A stretch of 64,000 nucleotides of DNA from Thelonectria olida (Eukaryota > Ascomycota > Sordariomycetes > Hypocreales > Nectriaceae). The position numbers and the translations under genes are program-made. The notes under the pieces were generated by a model, which was given only the letters and a program-made list of their open reading frames with translations, was not told where the DNA came from and did no database searches. Of this stretch, positions 45,156 to 58,612 are shown piece after piece. The stretch is from NCBI GenBank assembly GCA_020736575.1, contig JAGPYM010000041.1, forward strand, positions 62,001 through 126,000, in the 5' to 3' direction. Every line of letters begins with the position of its first letter. Within the stretch, counting starts at the first letter, position 1.

Positions 45156-45710
45156 TCACTCCTTGGCAGCTTCTGATATGTCCCGGAACTGCCAGGCCTT
45201 GGAGTCGCCCCAAAGGTTGGCAGAAATGAACAGCGCCCCCTCGCCGCGGATCAGCCCAATGTCCTTTGGAGACTCTCCCGAGCTGATGGCGACGAGGCGC
45301 TGCCCGTCGACCTGGTCAGTCGTCCCGATCAGCTTCGTTCCATTCACGCTCTGATCTACGTCCGTCGGTCCGTCCTTGAAGTAGTCGGCGACGTTCAGGA
45401 GAATGTTGGACTCCTTCAGCAGGATCTCCTTTCTTTCTTCGTCCGCCCACTCCCACGGGGTGAGAAGCTCCAGAAACAGCTCTTTCGCCGGAAACCCTGC
45501 GTCGTAGTCCCCGATGGGATAGATTGCGGACTCTTTTGCCAGGCAAAGGACCATGTATGACGGCTCCCCTGGCTCGTCGGTCGACGGACCATTGGTTGCG
45601 ACCTCTGTATCGTGGCCGCGGAACACCAGGGCAATGAGGCCTTCCTTGGCGAGCTCCTCTCTCCATTTCGGGCTCTTTTGGATGAGAGCCCAGATTTCTT
45701 CGGAAGACAT
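45156..45710 (-). CDS. Hypothetical intracellular protein
   Basis: 184 codons starting MSSEEIWALIQKSPKWREEL. Balanced composition with hydrophobic segments typical of a folded domain (LIALVFRGHDTEVATN, SYMVLCLAKESAIYPIGDYD, ELFLELLTPWEWADEERKEI, GEGALFISANLWGDSKAWQF). No signal peptide and no family I recognise. Single exon, intact, with the CTGTACCTACTTTACAGTAC palindrome about 140 bp upstream. Confidence 0.6.
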   Translation of the reverse strand: MSSEEIWALIQKSPKWREELAKEGLIALVFRGHDTEVATNGPSTDEPGEPSYMVLCLAKESAIYPIGDYDAGFPAKELFLELLTPWEWADEERKEILLKESNILLNVADYFKDGPTDVDQSVNGTKLIGTTDQVDGQRLVAISSGESPKDIGLIRGEGALFISANLWGDSKAWQFRDISEAAKE

Positions 45711-46117
45711 TTTAGGATTTGATGTTGTTTGTGCGGAAACGATGAAGTGTACGATAGTTCTGTAGACGATACCGCAGCCAGGGAAGGGTGAATGAGCTTT
45801 TATGCGTTGAGGCATCCGCGGTATAGGACTGTACGCCCCGTATAGCATCATGTGATACTGTACCTACTTTACAGTACATAGTGGACAAATAGAGTGTGTC
45901 CTCATGTGGCCCGATGCTGTAGAGCGACCATCGCCCACTTTCGGACATGCGGCTGTCAGGAAATGGCTGTGGTGCACAGAGCCGGTTCTGGATCCAACGG
46001 CCATTTCTGGCAAGCCGTCCAAATACGGACGCTCTCCTTATGCAAGGCTTGTCGGCGAGAACGGAAGCGCAGTTCATTATTCACTGGCCCATCCTCATTG
46101 GAAGAGAAGGGAGCACA

Positions 46118-46868
46118 ATGGTCAGCGTCTCCGACGACTGGATGCTTTACTGTGCACTACCGCCGAGCAACGTGGTGCAGTCAAGCTACCAAGCCTGTGT
46201 TGCGCAGATGGGGGACGAATCCCAAAGCAAAACCATCGGGCTCATCCCGGACAGAGCTGGATCCGGCAACCCGATCTTGCCCCATTTCATCAAGCCCGGC
46301 GAGGCTATCCCCCGAATCACGAAGGAAACCCTTGCGGGTGTTCTGAGAGGATCAGACAGTGCCCTGCTCGGCCAGGTACATATCATCGACTGTCGATTCC
46401 GGTACGAGTACGACGGCGGTCACATCGACCAAGCACTCAACTACGACGACCACGCTCAGCTCGTCGACCGGTTGTTCAAGAGTCCCGGGAGCGGTGCTGT
46501 CCTCGTTCTTCACTGCGAATACTCCGTTTGTCGCGCTCCCCGGATCGCAGGTCTTGTCCGAAACTACGACAGAGGCCTTCACGGACTCCTATCCCGATCT
46601 CACCTACGAGAGCGTCTACGTCCTGGACGGTGGCTATCGGGACTTCTTCGCCAGCTACCCCTCTCTGTGTTCTCCGCGTGGCTACGTTGAGATGACCGAC
46701 GGGCAGAACTGGACGGCCTACCAGCGGCTGGAACTCGACCGGCTGAAACTCGACCGGCTGAAAGACAAGAAGAAGAGATCACGCCTCGTCTGGCCAGTCG
46801 ATGGAGACACTGTGCCTCCGCTGCGACTCAGGAGCGAGCAGCGGGACAAGAGACCAAGATGGAGTTGA
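46118..46868 (+). CDS. Cdc25-like rhodanese-fold phosphatase, one frameshift
   Basis: The Cdc25 catalytic domain is evident: IPRITKETLAGVLRG, VHIIDCRFRYEYDGGHIDQA, then the active-site loop HCEYSVCRAPRIAGLVR, a Cys-x5-Arg (HCxxxxxR) signature. One extra base near 46572-46575 shifts the frame; the continuation AFTDSYPDLTYESVYVLDGG YRDFF and SPRGYVEM matches the end of the Cdc25 domain. Cdc25 removes inhibitory phosphates from cyclin-dependent kinase at mitotic entry. This protein has only a short N-terminal extension compared with the long regulatory part of housekeeping Cdc25, so it is likely an accessory copy. An 18-bp duplication gives the repeated LELDRLKLDRLK near the end. The start at 46118 is the ATG nearest the domain; 46039 is an alternative. 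Confidence 0.8.
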
Positions 46869-47238
46869 TACGAGGGTCCGGAACACGGATGGTATACGAG
46901 GGGAGGTACGGACTCGGCACCTGAGGAATATAGCTAAACAGTTACTGTGTTACTGTTCTCTACATAGATCGTGTGATGTTTCAAATGCAATGAGTACCGA
47001 ACTTCTCCCTCCAATCAAGCCGTTGTACAGTATTCGCCCGCATCTCCTCCGCCAATCAGTATTATTACCGATCAGTATTGCACCGACCGCGGGACTAATC
47101 ACCTGAAGATCCGAGAAGTTGTTCAAAACGAGTGCAGTACACATGCTCGGTGCTCGAGCTCTCTTTAGATCACTATGCTGGGAGTGCCACGAACCGTGTG
47201 AGAGTCGTTTCGATCCAGTATCTACTCCATTCCTGCGG

Positions 47239-48699
<1,461 letters not shown>

Positions 48700-49611
48700 G
48701 GCAAAATATTGCCAGGGAGTACTGTAATGGCCAAAGCGGTGCAGGTTTGTGTGAGCCGACGGGAAGGGATTTATAGGAAATGAAATCGTGGGATGCGCCG
48801 AAAGTGGCGGCGATGGATGACACCAGCGCGGACCGAAACTGGACATCCAACAGGTTTTGGAACCATGACAGTCTTACCAGTCTACAGTCGAGCGGGCCAA
48901 GCCGACAGGAAAGAAGCGGTCTCATAGCCAGCCCGCACCCGTCAACAACTCGATAGCCAGCTGATATCCTGCATCAGCTCAACACATCAAGCGAACAACA
49001 GCACATACATACATACTACGCTTGAAGCGTTAAGAGCTGTCGCTGCAGACCAGTGTATGCACGAGAGCCAGTTGCCTGCGGGAGGAGAGTGCCGAAAAGA
49101 CATGAAAGCGAGGATCGTACAAGCATCAACTACTCCAAGGACGGCTTGTGTCATCTGAAACATTGTCCGAGACCGGCCCCCCTTAGGTTGGGCAAGTTGT
49201 ATACTCTGGTCTACTGTACCATTCTATGTGTGATCTGACTAGCAACTGGAGAAAGCTCTTGAGCTAGACTCGTGAGCTGGCTTTCTGAAGGACAGGCGTG
49301 TTTGTAGAGACGCCAGGTGAAAGGCGAGGAGACGAACACTCATTCACAAAATCGGGTAGCCACCAGGGCTCCAAATACAATCAAGTTTTCATTTTGGAAA
49401 GAGCAAGAACCGGGGACAAAAAGGAGCGGACCGTGATCCTCACTAGGATAGAAAAAACCAGTCTCAACTATTGTGTACGGTTTGGGTATAGTAATTGACT
49501 TGTGGGCGCTGCGTGAATCCTCCTCAGTGTAACGGCAGATACAGTATCGAGGAGGCTTCGGCGCGTCTGCCAGAGACGCGTCTGATCCCAGCTCTCCATA
49601 TGACCGCAGGA
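48700..49611. other. Intergenic between LysM and chitinase genes
   Basis: No supported gene. It holds the chitinase promoter on the right of 48699 and the 3' flank of the LysM gene. Confidence 0.4.
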
Positions 49612-50946
49612 CTAATCGTCGTGTGCTCCTACGATAGCGTCCGGCCGATACGCCCATTCGATGCAACGGTCTCGCGTAGAGCCGCCCTGGCCCTTGTTGT
49701 TGCAGCCGTTCCAGTTCCCCATCATTCGTTTGTAGCCCGCATCTTCCGTGCCCACGCTTTGCTCTTTTGCATCGCAGCCGCGAACCCAGGATATGGTGAA
49801 GATGTACAACTCCGTGCTTTTGCCGTACACTTTCTGAACGCTTTCGAAGTTATTTGATAAAACTACATCTTTCACCTCCTTGCAGAACTTCTTGGCGTTC
49901 TTGTCTAGTGTCTTCTCGTCGGTGTGATGGGATCTCCCAGGGCGTTGGCTTCCATCTGGGTGGCAGACGATTGACGGCATGGACGAGCCAGAAGATGAGG
50001 CAGCTGAGCTGCCCTGCGTGATTGTCTTGGTGGCAGTGGCAGTGGCAGTGGTAGTGGCCGTTTTGGTGGCCGTCTCGGTGGTCGTTTGAGTCACAGTTTC
50101 GATCCCGCTCAGCGTCACGGTCGTTGCCACCACCCGAGTAGCAGTCCTCGTGACTTGTTTGGTCGTAGCCTCGGCTTCCGTTGTGGCCTGAGGTGTGTAC
50201 GACGAATCGCCATGGGATGCAGGCGGGTCGTCGTCGACCGATGAGGCCTTCTGTGGGGTTTGGTTTGCGAACTTTGCGGCGACGAAGAGGCCTCCGTCTT
50301 TGTGCTAGTGAGCGCATTTAGCGATGACCAGGATATGGTAGTAGACGGGGTTTCGGTTTGTGAACTAGGAGGCAGTGAAGTCTCTGACGTTTCTGAAGTC
50401 GTGGCCGTCGATGGAGCTGTACGGTGTCCGATGTCGCTGTGTTTCTGCTCTCTAGAGACGTCACGGAAGAGGCTCTGGTAGAGACAGTCTCCTCCGCCTT
50501 GCCGGTGAACGTGCTCGGCGACGAACGGGTATCAGTGACGTCAGACTTCTTCCCTGTGCTGCGGGCTCTCGTTTCGAGTGTGGACCGTATCGAGGTCTCC
50601 TCGCCTTTCCCGCTTTTCAATGACGCCCGCGTCGAGGTCGAGGTCGAGGTCGAAGTCAAAGTGCTGGTCGCGTCGGCGCTCAGCAAAAGAAGAGGCGTGC
50701 ATCCGTCAACTGTCGCCCATGTCGCGGGCGGGTCGACTTTGGTATATGGCACAGTGTACGTCTTCCCGCGCTCGATGGAGTCGACATTGAAATCCGCGTT
50801 CAGCTCGACAAGAGTCTCGTAGTTCTTAGATGAAGCGCGTTAGCAACCTTGTCGACCGTGTCACCGTTCCAAGGCACCCAGAGCGCGACTTCGGTGCAGA
50901 ATGCGCTGGCAACGACAGCATGAAGAAGCAGGACCAGTCCAAACAT
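49612..50946 (-). CDS. Secreted LysM protein with Ser/Thr-rich linker and cysteine-containing C-terminal domain; several indels
   Basis: It starts MFGLVLLLHAVVASAFCTEV, a signal peptide. One LysM follows: WVPWNGDTVDKVANALHL, NYETLVELNADFNVDSIERG and KTYTVPY, a chitin/peptidoglycan-binding fold. A long Ser/Thr-rich, probably O-glycosylated linker includes short repeats (TSTLTSTSTSTST, ATATATKTIT). The C-terminal domain has FCKEVKDVVLSNNFESVQKV, TISWVRGCD and MMGNWNGCNNKGQGGSTRDR, the type found with LysM domains in fungal chitinase clusters. Frame changes at about 50823, 50415-50430 and 50254-50258 each need one base, mostly in short homopolymers. It lies beside a GH18 chitinase, suggesting a chitin-related pair. 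Confidence 0.75.
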
Positions 50947-51321
50947 CGCGATCGTCTTTGGCCATGCGTGTGCCAGATTCTCCCAAGTCTTCTTATAGGC
51001 ATATATTGGCGAAGGCGGCGCGCTCAGCCGTGGGACGGGAGGCAATACAGCACGGCAACCCAGGCGAAGCCCGAGGCAAAAGGCCAGAACTGTCCTCGAT
51101 TGCCTGCCGGCCTGATCTGGACGCGAGCATCCCGTTTGCACAAGCGGCCTCGTCACATTGTCGTGTGCCGTGCATATCCCTCCGCAGACCACTTCCAACC
51201 CCCCCTCGCGCCGATCCAGCCATCCGTCGGAGGTAATAAAGCGAGCGCCTCGTTGCATGCCAAATCTGCGGTCGCAACAAACAGGCCAGCCAGGCAGAGC
51301 CGACGAGAAAGAAGAAGCCCC

Positions 51322-51789
51322 ATGGCAAACCCGCACCCGTCGACGACCCGGTGGCTGGCCGCCATCTTCCAGCAGCTCAGCGTGGCTGCCGACCAGTGGC
51401 GTCTGCTCGCAGACTCGAAAGCCGTCGAGGTGGACCAGTGCAAACGCGTGAGCGAGAATCTGCAGGCCCAGCTGGACGAGGCGGTCGCCCGCCAACGAGC
51501 ACTCCAAGAGATGGTGGAAACGCAGAAGAGGGTCATCGTCGCCTTGGAGCAGGAATTGCCCCAGGCCTCGCAGCACCTGGCGGTATCTGATTCAGCCCAG
51601 ATCCCAGCGCCGCAGACCCTCCCTCCACCGGGGACCACCGCAGGGTTACCCTCGCCCTCGCAGCCCCATGCCTCCATCAGCCTGCCGCAGGCGGTGCTCA
51701 GGGAATCGCTAGACGCCACTTGCTCGCATGCCAGAGACGCCTGGACCAGGAAAGACTACCGAAGAGACGTCGGGACGAAGACCATGTGA
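51322..51789 (+). CDS. Small orphan coiled-coil protein
   Basis: 155 codons starting MANPHPSTTRWLAAIFQQLS. A continuous helix from about residue 10 to 80 includes DQCKRVSENLQAQLDEAVAR and QRALQEMVETQKRVIVALEQ, then a Pro/Ser/Ala-rich tail and a basic end. It is divergent from the LysM gene (376 bp between starts). Layout and some residues (QEMVETQKRVI versus DAQKGLIETLR) recall the 36500-37027 protein. Confidence 0.5.
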   Translation: MANPHPSTTRWLAAIFQQLSVAADQWRLLADSKAVEVDQCKRVSENLQAQLDEAVARQRALQEMVETQKRVIVALEQELPQASQHLAVSDSAQIPAPQTLPPPGTTAGLPSPSQPHASISLPQAVLRESLDATCSHARDAWTRKDYRRDVGTKTM

Positions 51790-52681
51790 GTGTAGCTACC
51801 CGAGCCGTCAACGACGATCTAGATTAATAAGCGAGGGGTTGTAGTACATTGGCGCCTGGAGCCAGATAAATTGGCGCCGGGCCATCTAGGATCGCAGGTA
51901 CGGTACATGAAAGACAACACGAAGGTTTAACAAATTACTGGCAAGGTAAGCTATATGATAATGCTGCTTGATTATAGTTAAATAATTTTGAATGACTGAA
52001 AGACTAGAATCTATGATAAGCAAGGTTATAATATGTATGGAGTAGTTGCGCGAACAATCGGCTTTAGGACTAACGAAACGGCAGACTGCTCAGCAAAGCT
52101 CAATTGTCGATGCCTTGTTTTTAACCCCAACTTTGTAATAAAAATTCGATCTTTTCTACTATTATTCAAGAGTTTTTAATAGAACCAGCAATAAATCCAA
52201 GCGCTATAATTTTATCGCAATGCTACATGGCTCGTAGCAATCTCTAAGTTAGTGTCGTTGTACTAGGTACAACTCGCCTCCTGACTCTGAGACTTGGTGC
52301 TAGTCATGGTGGGGGAGCCAGAGCTTAGACAACCTGACATCTTGGTCGCATACTGTGCAATGGTGGACAATGGATAAGCATGCTTGCGTCGTTCCATGTA
52401 CAGTACTATACGCCAGAGGGACGGCACATACCATGCATACGTACATAACTATACACATATATGCATGCATGCACTATGCAGATCATATAGTACAGTACTG
52501 TATGTACATGTACATAGATGCCTCCAATATAACGCTCGCACAGGACACTCACGTCCATTTGTCGACTTCCCGCCCATTTCCTGCCTTGGCACGTTGCGTT
52601 CCCCATCCGCAAACGAATCTCACCAAGGCCTGGCCGCTTGGATCGATTCCGGTAAGCAGCGAACAACGGAAACGCCTGCGT
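51790..52681. other. AT-rich spacer upstream of the patatin gene
   Basis: No supported gene. 51.9-52.25 kb is AT-rich. 52396-52512 contains several nested palindromes: CATGTACAGTAC, ATATATGCATGCATGCA and AGTACAGTACTGTATGTACATGTACA. Confidence 0.5.
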
Positions 52682-52689
52682 GTATATAA
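52682..52689 (+). promoter_or_regulatory. TATA box of the patatin-like gene
   Basis: GTATATAAG lies about 50 bp upstream of the ATG at 52739. The spacing suits a core promoter with a short 5' untranslated region and supports that start against the longer open frame upstream. Confidence 0.6.
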
Positions 52690-52738
52690 GAGCTTCGCCC
52701 GCGCTCTCCCTCTGCTCTCGGATCGTCTCATCAGCACC

Positions 52739-55700
52739 ATGGCTCCATGTAACCATACCAGGTGGCTGAGACTTCGCAAGAACAAGCATGACGTGATTCT
52801 GGAAGCATCCGACCGTCCCATGCGGCTGCTCGACGACCTCGCGTGCCCGGAGGATCCGTCCGGACTCCTCCTGCTGCTGGGCAATCACCACAAGGCACTG
52901 ACGCTTCGCCAGCTGAGCGAGGAGCCGGCTCCCGCGAACAGCCGGAGGAGCCACGGCGAGATACACCTAACGGTCTCCTCGCTCGCTGAGGGCATGCAGA
53001 GGCCCGTAATCGTAGCCGACGCGGATTTGCCGTCGCACAACAGGCTTCCCACCGTCCCCGGCTCACGCCAGTGCCACGAAGCCATCGAGCAACGTGTTTC
53101 GAACCTGCAGCCAGGCGAGGCGATCGCTCCGGCCGCCGACGACGTGTACCATAGTTTGCTTTTCCCCTTCGCTGACGTAGTATGTATCTTCGTGCCCGAC
53201 GTGGGGGGCCCCGAGTGTGTGGTCCGGCGGTTGGCGGCATGGCTCGCAAAGGGTCCGGCGTCCACCTGTCCCGTTCGGCCCTGTCTCGTGCTGGCCGTCA
53301 GTCCGGGACAGGAAGCAAAGACGCAGGCCACCATTGACCGGATGATTCGTGATCGTGATGTAGTGGTGAACCAATGCTTCGAGCGCATTCGAGTCGTCAG
53401 TCTGTCCGACGGCCACCAAGAGGAAGCCACACGCCGACGACGTCCCATAGCGCCCGGCCGGGCACTGCAGAGGGAGCTCGCCTCCAACCTGTGCATGGCC
53501 CAAGATGCGCGACGGCGGCACGGCTATCTCCTCTCGGCGCGACACACGTGCAGGCTCCTGTGCGCGAGCGCGGCGACGGCCATCAACGATCCCTGGCAAC
53601 CCGTAGACTTGATTAGGATGTCTCGAGGCGGCCAGCCAGTGACCGCTGAGCTCGCCTCGCACCTCGCAAACGTCCTTGAGCTCGCCGGCACGCTCGACGA
53701 CGCGCAGGCGTCGTCCACCATCTCCCTGATTGCCTCGAGTCTCCTCCTGGACCAGTACCCAGCAGGCGCCCATCGTAAGTTTGCAGCATTTGGGGGTGCA
53801 TGGGGGCTAATCGAGATGCGCAGCATTCCATCCCGTAGACGTCTTCCGCACGCTCTTCCGAGAGTCCTGCCTCGGAGCGTTCGAGCATGCGTCGGCCAAG
53901 ACCAGCTGTAGCATGTCCGCGTCCGCCTTCGTAGAACTCCTCGAGCAGGAGATGGCGACGCAGTTCGACGAGTACCTGTCGCTCGGATCGTCGACCGCCC
54001 TGCACCGCCGAACCATGGCTCGCGCCGGGGACAAGTGGCAAGGGATCCAATCGGAGGAAACCTGCTTGATCTGTCTCTGCCGTAGACCCCAACACGCCCT
54101 GCTCGGGTGCGTCCACTCCGTTTGTCAATCTTGCGTGAGCGTCTTCTACCCCCGGAGCGACGAGGATCCAAATGTGTATCGCATAGACGCGTGCATCCTG
54201 TGCAAGACCACGACGGGCGGCCAGGCCCTCCGCATCAAACCACCCACCGCTAGACCTCGCGTGCTCAGCATCGATGGCGGAGGAGCCCGGGCACTCGTTC
54301 CGCTCGAGAATCTGCGCATGCTCCAGGACGCAATCGGACTGCCTTATCCGGTGCAGCACAACTTTGATGTGGCCATCGGGACAAGCTCTGGTGACAAACA
54401 CGACTCATCTTTCCCTTCTAATTGTGAACCGATGCTGACCCCAGACAGGAGCAATGGCCGTGTGCGCCCTGTTCGTCAACGGCTGGTCTGTCGACGATTG
54501 CCTGCACTACCTCCATGTGGCCGTCTTCCTCGCCTTCCAACGGCACTTCCTCCTCCGGCTCTTCCTGTTCTTCGTCGGGGGGCTCCCTTTCGTCCCCAGC
54601 ATGCTGGAGTTCCTCGTTTCGCTGGTCGTGGACAGCAAATACTCGGCTGGCCAGCTCGAGATGATGCAGCGAGACGTGTACGGCCCGGAGCGTAGCCTGA
54701 CGGACTCTCACGAGGCGAGCAGGATGGGCGCCATGGTCGCCGTCACGCTGACCACCACACACGACACCAGCACGTTCATAGCCACCAACTACAACGGGGT
54801 TGGAAAGCGGGATCCCAACTGTGGTGAGTGCCTTCTTTCCCCTTTTCTTCCTCCCCTTTTCTTCCTCTCCTTTCCTTCCTCTCCTTTCCTTCCTCCCCTT
54901 TTCTTCCTCCCATTTTCTTCTCTCCCTTCGAAGACGTAGCGGGCGCTCCAATTGTGGTCGGTCCGTCGAAGCTCGAGAGGCGCTCACCCCACTCCTGGTA
55001 GGCTATCAGGTTCTCCGTCCGGATCGCCGCCCAACGCGTACTGTTCCATTGTGGGAGATGTAAGTACCCGCCCCTCAAACTACCCCACGCCCCAGTCCCC
55101 AGGCTGCCAAATCGCCACCACCACCTTCCTCAGCCTGCTTCGTCCTGGCATCCGGCATGCAGGGTTGGCATGGACATGGTGACTACGGGAATGGTGAATG
55201 GCGGCCGCTAGACGTTGGCTGACGCCGAGACAGATTGCGTTGCTGCACGGCAGCTCCCTAGTAAGCCAACTCCTTCTACCGCGCTCGCCGCTGGGCCGCT
55301 GGGCCACTTGGCCGCCAAAGCCGTTCTGACTCGATCAACAGTTACTTCACGCCTTACCGCATTGACGGGGTCGGCACCTTCCAGGACGGCGGGCTCACCT
55401 TCAACAACCCCACCTCCATCGGCGTCAAAGAGGCCTCTGCGCTGTTCCCCGCAGCCGGCAAGCCCAGCATCGTAGCCTCCTTCGGAACAGGCTTCGAGAG
55501 ACGCCGGCACGATTCCGGAGCGCGCTTCCCCGTCCGTCTGTTCCAGGCGGCGTGCAAGCAGATGGTGCAGCGTCAGGAAGTGGACGAGCGAGGCGAGGTG
55601 TTCCGCTTCGACGTCGAGTTCGACGGCAGGCAACCCCCCCTTGACGACGTGAGCCACATGGACGAGACGGCCAGGCTCGCGCGCGAGGCCACGCTGGGTT

Positions 55701-56212
55701 CAGCGGCCATGCAGCAGTTGGCCCGGCGCATCCGAGCCGAGCTGTTCCTGTTCGAGCTGGATCCTGCGCGGCCGCCTCGGTTTGCCAACGGTGCCTACGA
55801 CTGCTTCGGTCGGATCTCGTGTCGATTGCGAGCTGGGACAGTGGGGCTCGCGGCATTCATGGGGCAGCTCCACCGCTCAGGCGCGCTTTTCCGTTGCCAT
55901 GGCCGAAGCTTGCCCAGCAGCTTCCGCGACGGCGATGGCATAGCACCAGACGGAAACTTCTGCCAAGAAGTCACCTTCCACGTAGCCGGGCGTCGAGATC
56001 CGTTCGATATTCAGCTCTGCGAGGCACCCGGCGATCCTGACACCACCGCCTGCAACATCGGCGGCTCGCCCTTCACGGTAGACTGGCTCACCCGACAGCA
56101 GGGGCTCGAGGCGTGGTTCGGAGCACGTAGTGATCATCGTAAACGACCGCGTCTGGACGTCGCTGGCGTGCCCAGAGTAAAGCGCCGTAAGCTCTCTGGA
56201 CAGTTTCGGTAA
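52739..56212 (+). CDS. RING-like zinc finger / patatin-like phospholipase (Starship PLP family)
   Basis: It starts MAPCNHTRWLRLRKNKHDVI. A long N-terminal region of unknown fold is followed (intron 53775-53823) by a cysteine-rich finger CLICLCRRPQHALLGCVHSV CQSC. The patatin domain has the oxyanion loop VLSIDGGGARALVPLENLRM and the nucleophile elbow GTSSG split by an intron (54391-54448), then continues AMAVCALFVNGW. A CT-rich intron from 54824 ends near 55001; YQVLRPDRRPTRT follows. The catalytic Asp is in YRIDGVGTFQDGGLTFNNPT. The exon between about 55060 and 55328 is uncertain; about 190 nt there fit no conserved frame. The C-terminus has a basic patch (HRKRPRLDV, VKRRKLSGQFR). Patatin domains cleave lipid acyl esters and act as cell-death effectors with fungal receptors. 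The catalytic dyad Ser/Asp is present. Confidence 0.85.
54826..54926. repeat. CT-rich tandem array inside a patatin-gene intron
   Basis: About six units of a 15-bp type such as CCCCTTTTCTTCCTC and TCCTTTCCTTCCTCT. It lengthens the intron 54824-55001 beyond the usual 50-60 nt. Open frames across it (Phe/Leu/Pro/Ser-rich) are not expected to be translated. Confidence 0.8.
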
Positions 56213-57183
56213 GTTTCGTAGGTCTAGTCAGTGGTTTCGGCGATGGCATGTCCGCCGCTCAGGCGAAGACAGCAACAACAGGTTCGAAAGCGTCCGCTGC
56301 CGGCCGATGGTGCCGAGACAGCGTCGATTTTCCATCACGTCGACAAAACCCATTGAAGAAGCACGTGTTGGCGCTTGTGTTGGCGCTTGTGTAAGCTAGA
56401 CAGGGTTGACGTCCTGGTCTTTTTTTCTCTTTGTTAATTGGTCAGACGGCCAAGTGGCTCCAGGCCACCGCCGGGCCAACGGTGCCATGTAGGGTAATAC
56501 GTAGAAACGAAAGATGATGCACCGGGCGGAATACGGAGTATGAAAATGGCAAATCTCTTTCATTGGCCCCATTGGTTCCTACGAGTCCCTGCACAGCAGG
56601 ATCGAGATCTGCTCTGTGTGTGCTTCATCTGTCTTCCCAGCGCGTGTTCTTGGAAGCTCATTCTTCCATCCCCCCTTCCTTCCTTCCCTCCACCCAAACG
56701 GAGCAGGGGTTTAAAAGGAAAGGGAAAAGGAAAGGATGTGAGAAAAGAGAGAGAGATAGAAGGAAAACAAAGAGAAGAAGGAAGTGAATGGCAATATGTT
56801 GACAGGATACTAGCTTATCCCCCAGATTCGAGGACTTTTGGCTTCCCTCAACTAGCAACAGGTTGCACGAGCGAGTTTCGTCGATGCACTCGCTCCTCGA
56901 TGCTCGACCCGTCACAATTGTCGAGTCCTGTCGAGTCTTCTCGAGTCTTCAAGTGGAGATGTGTTGGTTGCTGTTCGACACAGACACAGCCAGCACGTTG
57001 GCCATTTTGACTCTAGCCGTACCAGACTGTCGGATGGTCTCGACAGGTATATAACTAAGTGAATGGCTGGCGAAGGCGGCGGTGACAATCCGCACAGTTC
57101 AGCATCCGCATTTCCTCTTCCTTCGAAAAGCGTGCAGTGACTTCTCCACGGTACAGCCCGCAAGTTGCACGTCTTGCCGAACC
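56213..57183. other. Intergenic, nothing recognised
   Basis: Purine-rich AAAGGGAAAAGGAAAGGATG tract near 56720. ORFs here are short and without domains. The duplicated phrase TCGAGTCTTC occurs at 56930-56951. Confidence 0.4.
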
Positions 57184-57496
57184 ATGAGCTCCTCTCAGTC
57201 GTGGTCCGGATCTGGGTCGCGAGCCCATCGCCCAGCTGCCACGAGCGAACCCACCTCGCCGAACAATCAACAGGCTGAAGCAGCTTTGCGTGACGTACTG
57301 GAACGGAGCGAAAAGTTGCTCGAGTACGTGACTCTCTCCCAACCATTCCCAGTTGTCATTCGGTTCTGACAGCCAGGCCCAGGACCATTCGAGATTTGGC
57401 CGTTTCCGATGCGAGGTATGTGGCCCGCCACCAAAAAGACCAAACGGCTGGGCTGACGTTATGTGGTTTGTGAACCTAGCCAAGATAAGCAGTTAA
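57184..57496 (+). CDS. Small hypothetical protein, two exons
   Basis: The ATG at 57184 (MSSSQSWSGSGSRAHRPAAT) leads to NNQQAEAALRDVLERSEKLL. A donor GTACGT near 57324 and acceptor TGACAG near 57374 join to DQAQDHSRFGRFRCEVCGPP and a stop near 57496. The second exon contains one Cys-x2-Cys. No domain is recognised; it might be part of the orphan coiled-coil group. Confidence 0.4.
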
Positions 57497-58075
57497 ATGA
57501 CCTGTATGTAATCTTACCGAATATGGACGGATTCCATGCTGACAGATAGTTATGTAGGTTCAGGAACAACGGCAACCTGTAAGTTGAGACGGGAAAATGG
57601 CAACCCAACGACCCACCTAATCTGCCTGTCTTGCCCGGATATCCCACACAGACGGCCAGGTCCTAACGTTGCCCAAGGTGCATGCAGCAAATAATGGAGA
57701 TGCGAAAAGATTTCGGCAAGTGGATGGAAGATGACTCGGCGACACAGTGAGCACGAAACCAGATGAATCAATTCATTAGAGTTACAGTAATGGCGCCATA
57801 GTTGCACCGATTTCCGCTTTGCGCTCGTGAAGAAACTGCTCCACGAGATCCAGTCCAGTCTCGTCTTGGACGTACGTCATCTCCTTAGCTCCGGCCCTCC
57901 GAGGCCACCGAGTAAACCCTATTCCCCGACCCCACTGTCCCCAGCCCCGTCCCCTGACCGTAGCGCAATAAAGGCTAGTCGAAAGATGATTCCTTCATCC
58001 CAGAGAACGTCGGAGCTGCTAATTGACAAGCTTTACGTCCGCCAGCCAACCTGATCTACACGTATACGCCAGACC

Positions 58076-58612
58076 TCACGACCTGGTGATGGGGTTGTCG
58101 AGTTTCCATCCAGCGTTAACCTGCTCGATCCTGTTGCCGCATTCCTCAACCACAGAGAGGAGCTCGCGGCAGTGAAACTCGGCCAACGCCATGAACGGCA
58201 CCAGGACGTCCGTGGCTAAGCCCCTGCGGGAGGCGAGGCTCTCCCTGATCCTCCCGCTTTGTCGCGTGAGATCCACCATCACGGCGTGTGCGGATACGCT
58301 CGGCTCCCTTGCCTCCTGCCTCTGTGCCGCGTGGTTGTGGTTGGATGGGGCCGACGAGGGCTTTTTGGTCGTGCGGGTCAACTCGCGCGCACCTGGAGCA
58401 CGGCCGGATCGCTGCTTCCTGTCGAACAGCTGCGACAGTCTCTTTCGCAGGCCAACACGTTTCATCACGGAATTGTCGAGCCCTCCGCGGTGGCCTTCAC
58501 CCGACGACGACTTCCTTTTGTACAATACGCAGCCGCCTTGGAAAGCACAGCTCTGACTGCGTTGATCTAGAAACGGTCTTGCGCCGTCTCCATTTGGATG
58601 TGACCAGCGCAA
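58076..58612 (-). CDS. Hypothetical basic protein
   Basis: 178 codons. The likely real start is the internal MKRVGLRKRLSQLFDRKQRS, since the upstream part looks unstructured. The middle is basic and polar. The C-terminal part ALAEFHCRELLSVVEECGNR looks helical. No domain is known. Same size class as the other orphan ORFs of 34-59 kb. Confidence 0.4.
   Translation of the reverse strand: MRWSHPNGDGARPFLDQRSQSCAFQGGCVLYKRKSSSGEGHRGGLDNSVMKRVGLRKRLSQLFDRKQRSGRAPGARELTRTTKKPSSAPSNHNHAAQRQEAREPSVSAHAVMVDLTRQSGRIRESLASRRGLATDVLVPFMALAEFHCRELLSVVEECGNRIEQVNAGWKLDNPITRS

Noticed and set aside
52731..54401. Large minus-strand ORFs over the patatin gene
   Set aside because: Antisense of conserved RING-like and patatin motifs; open only because of GC-rich codon use.
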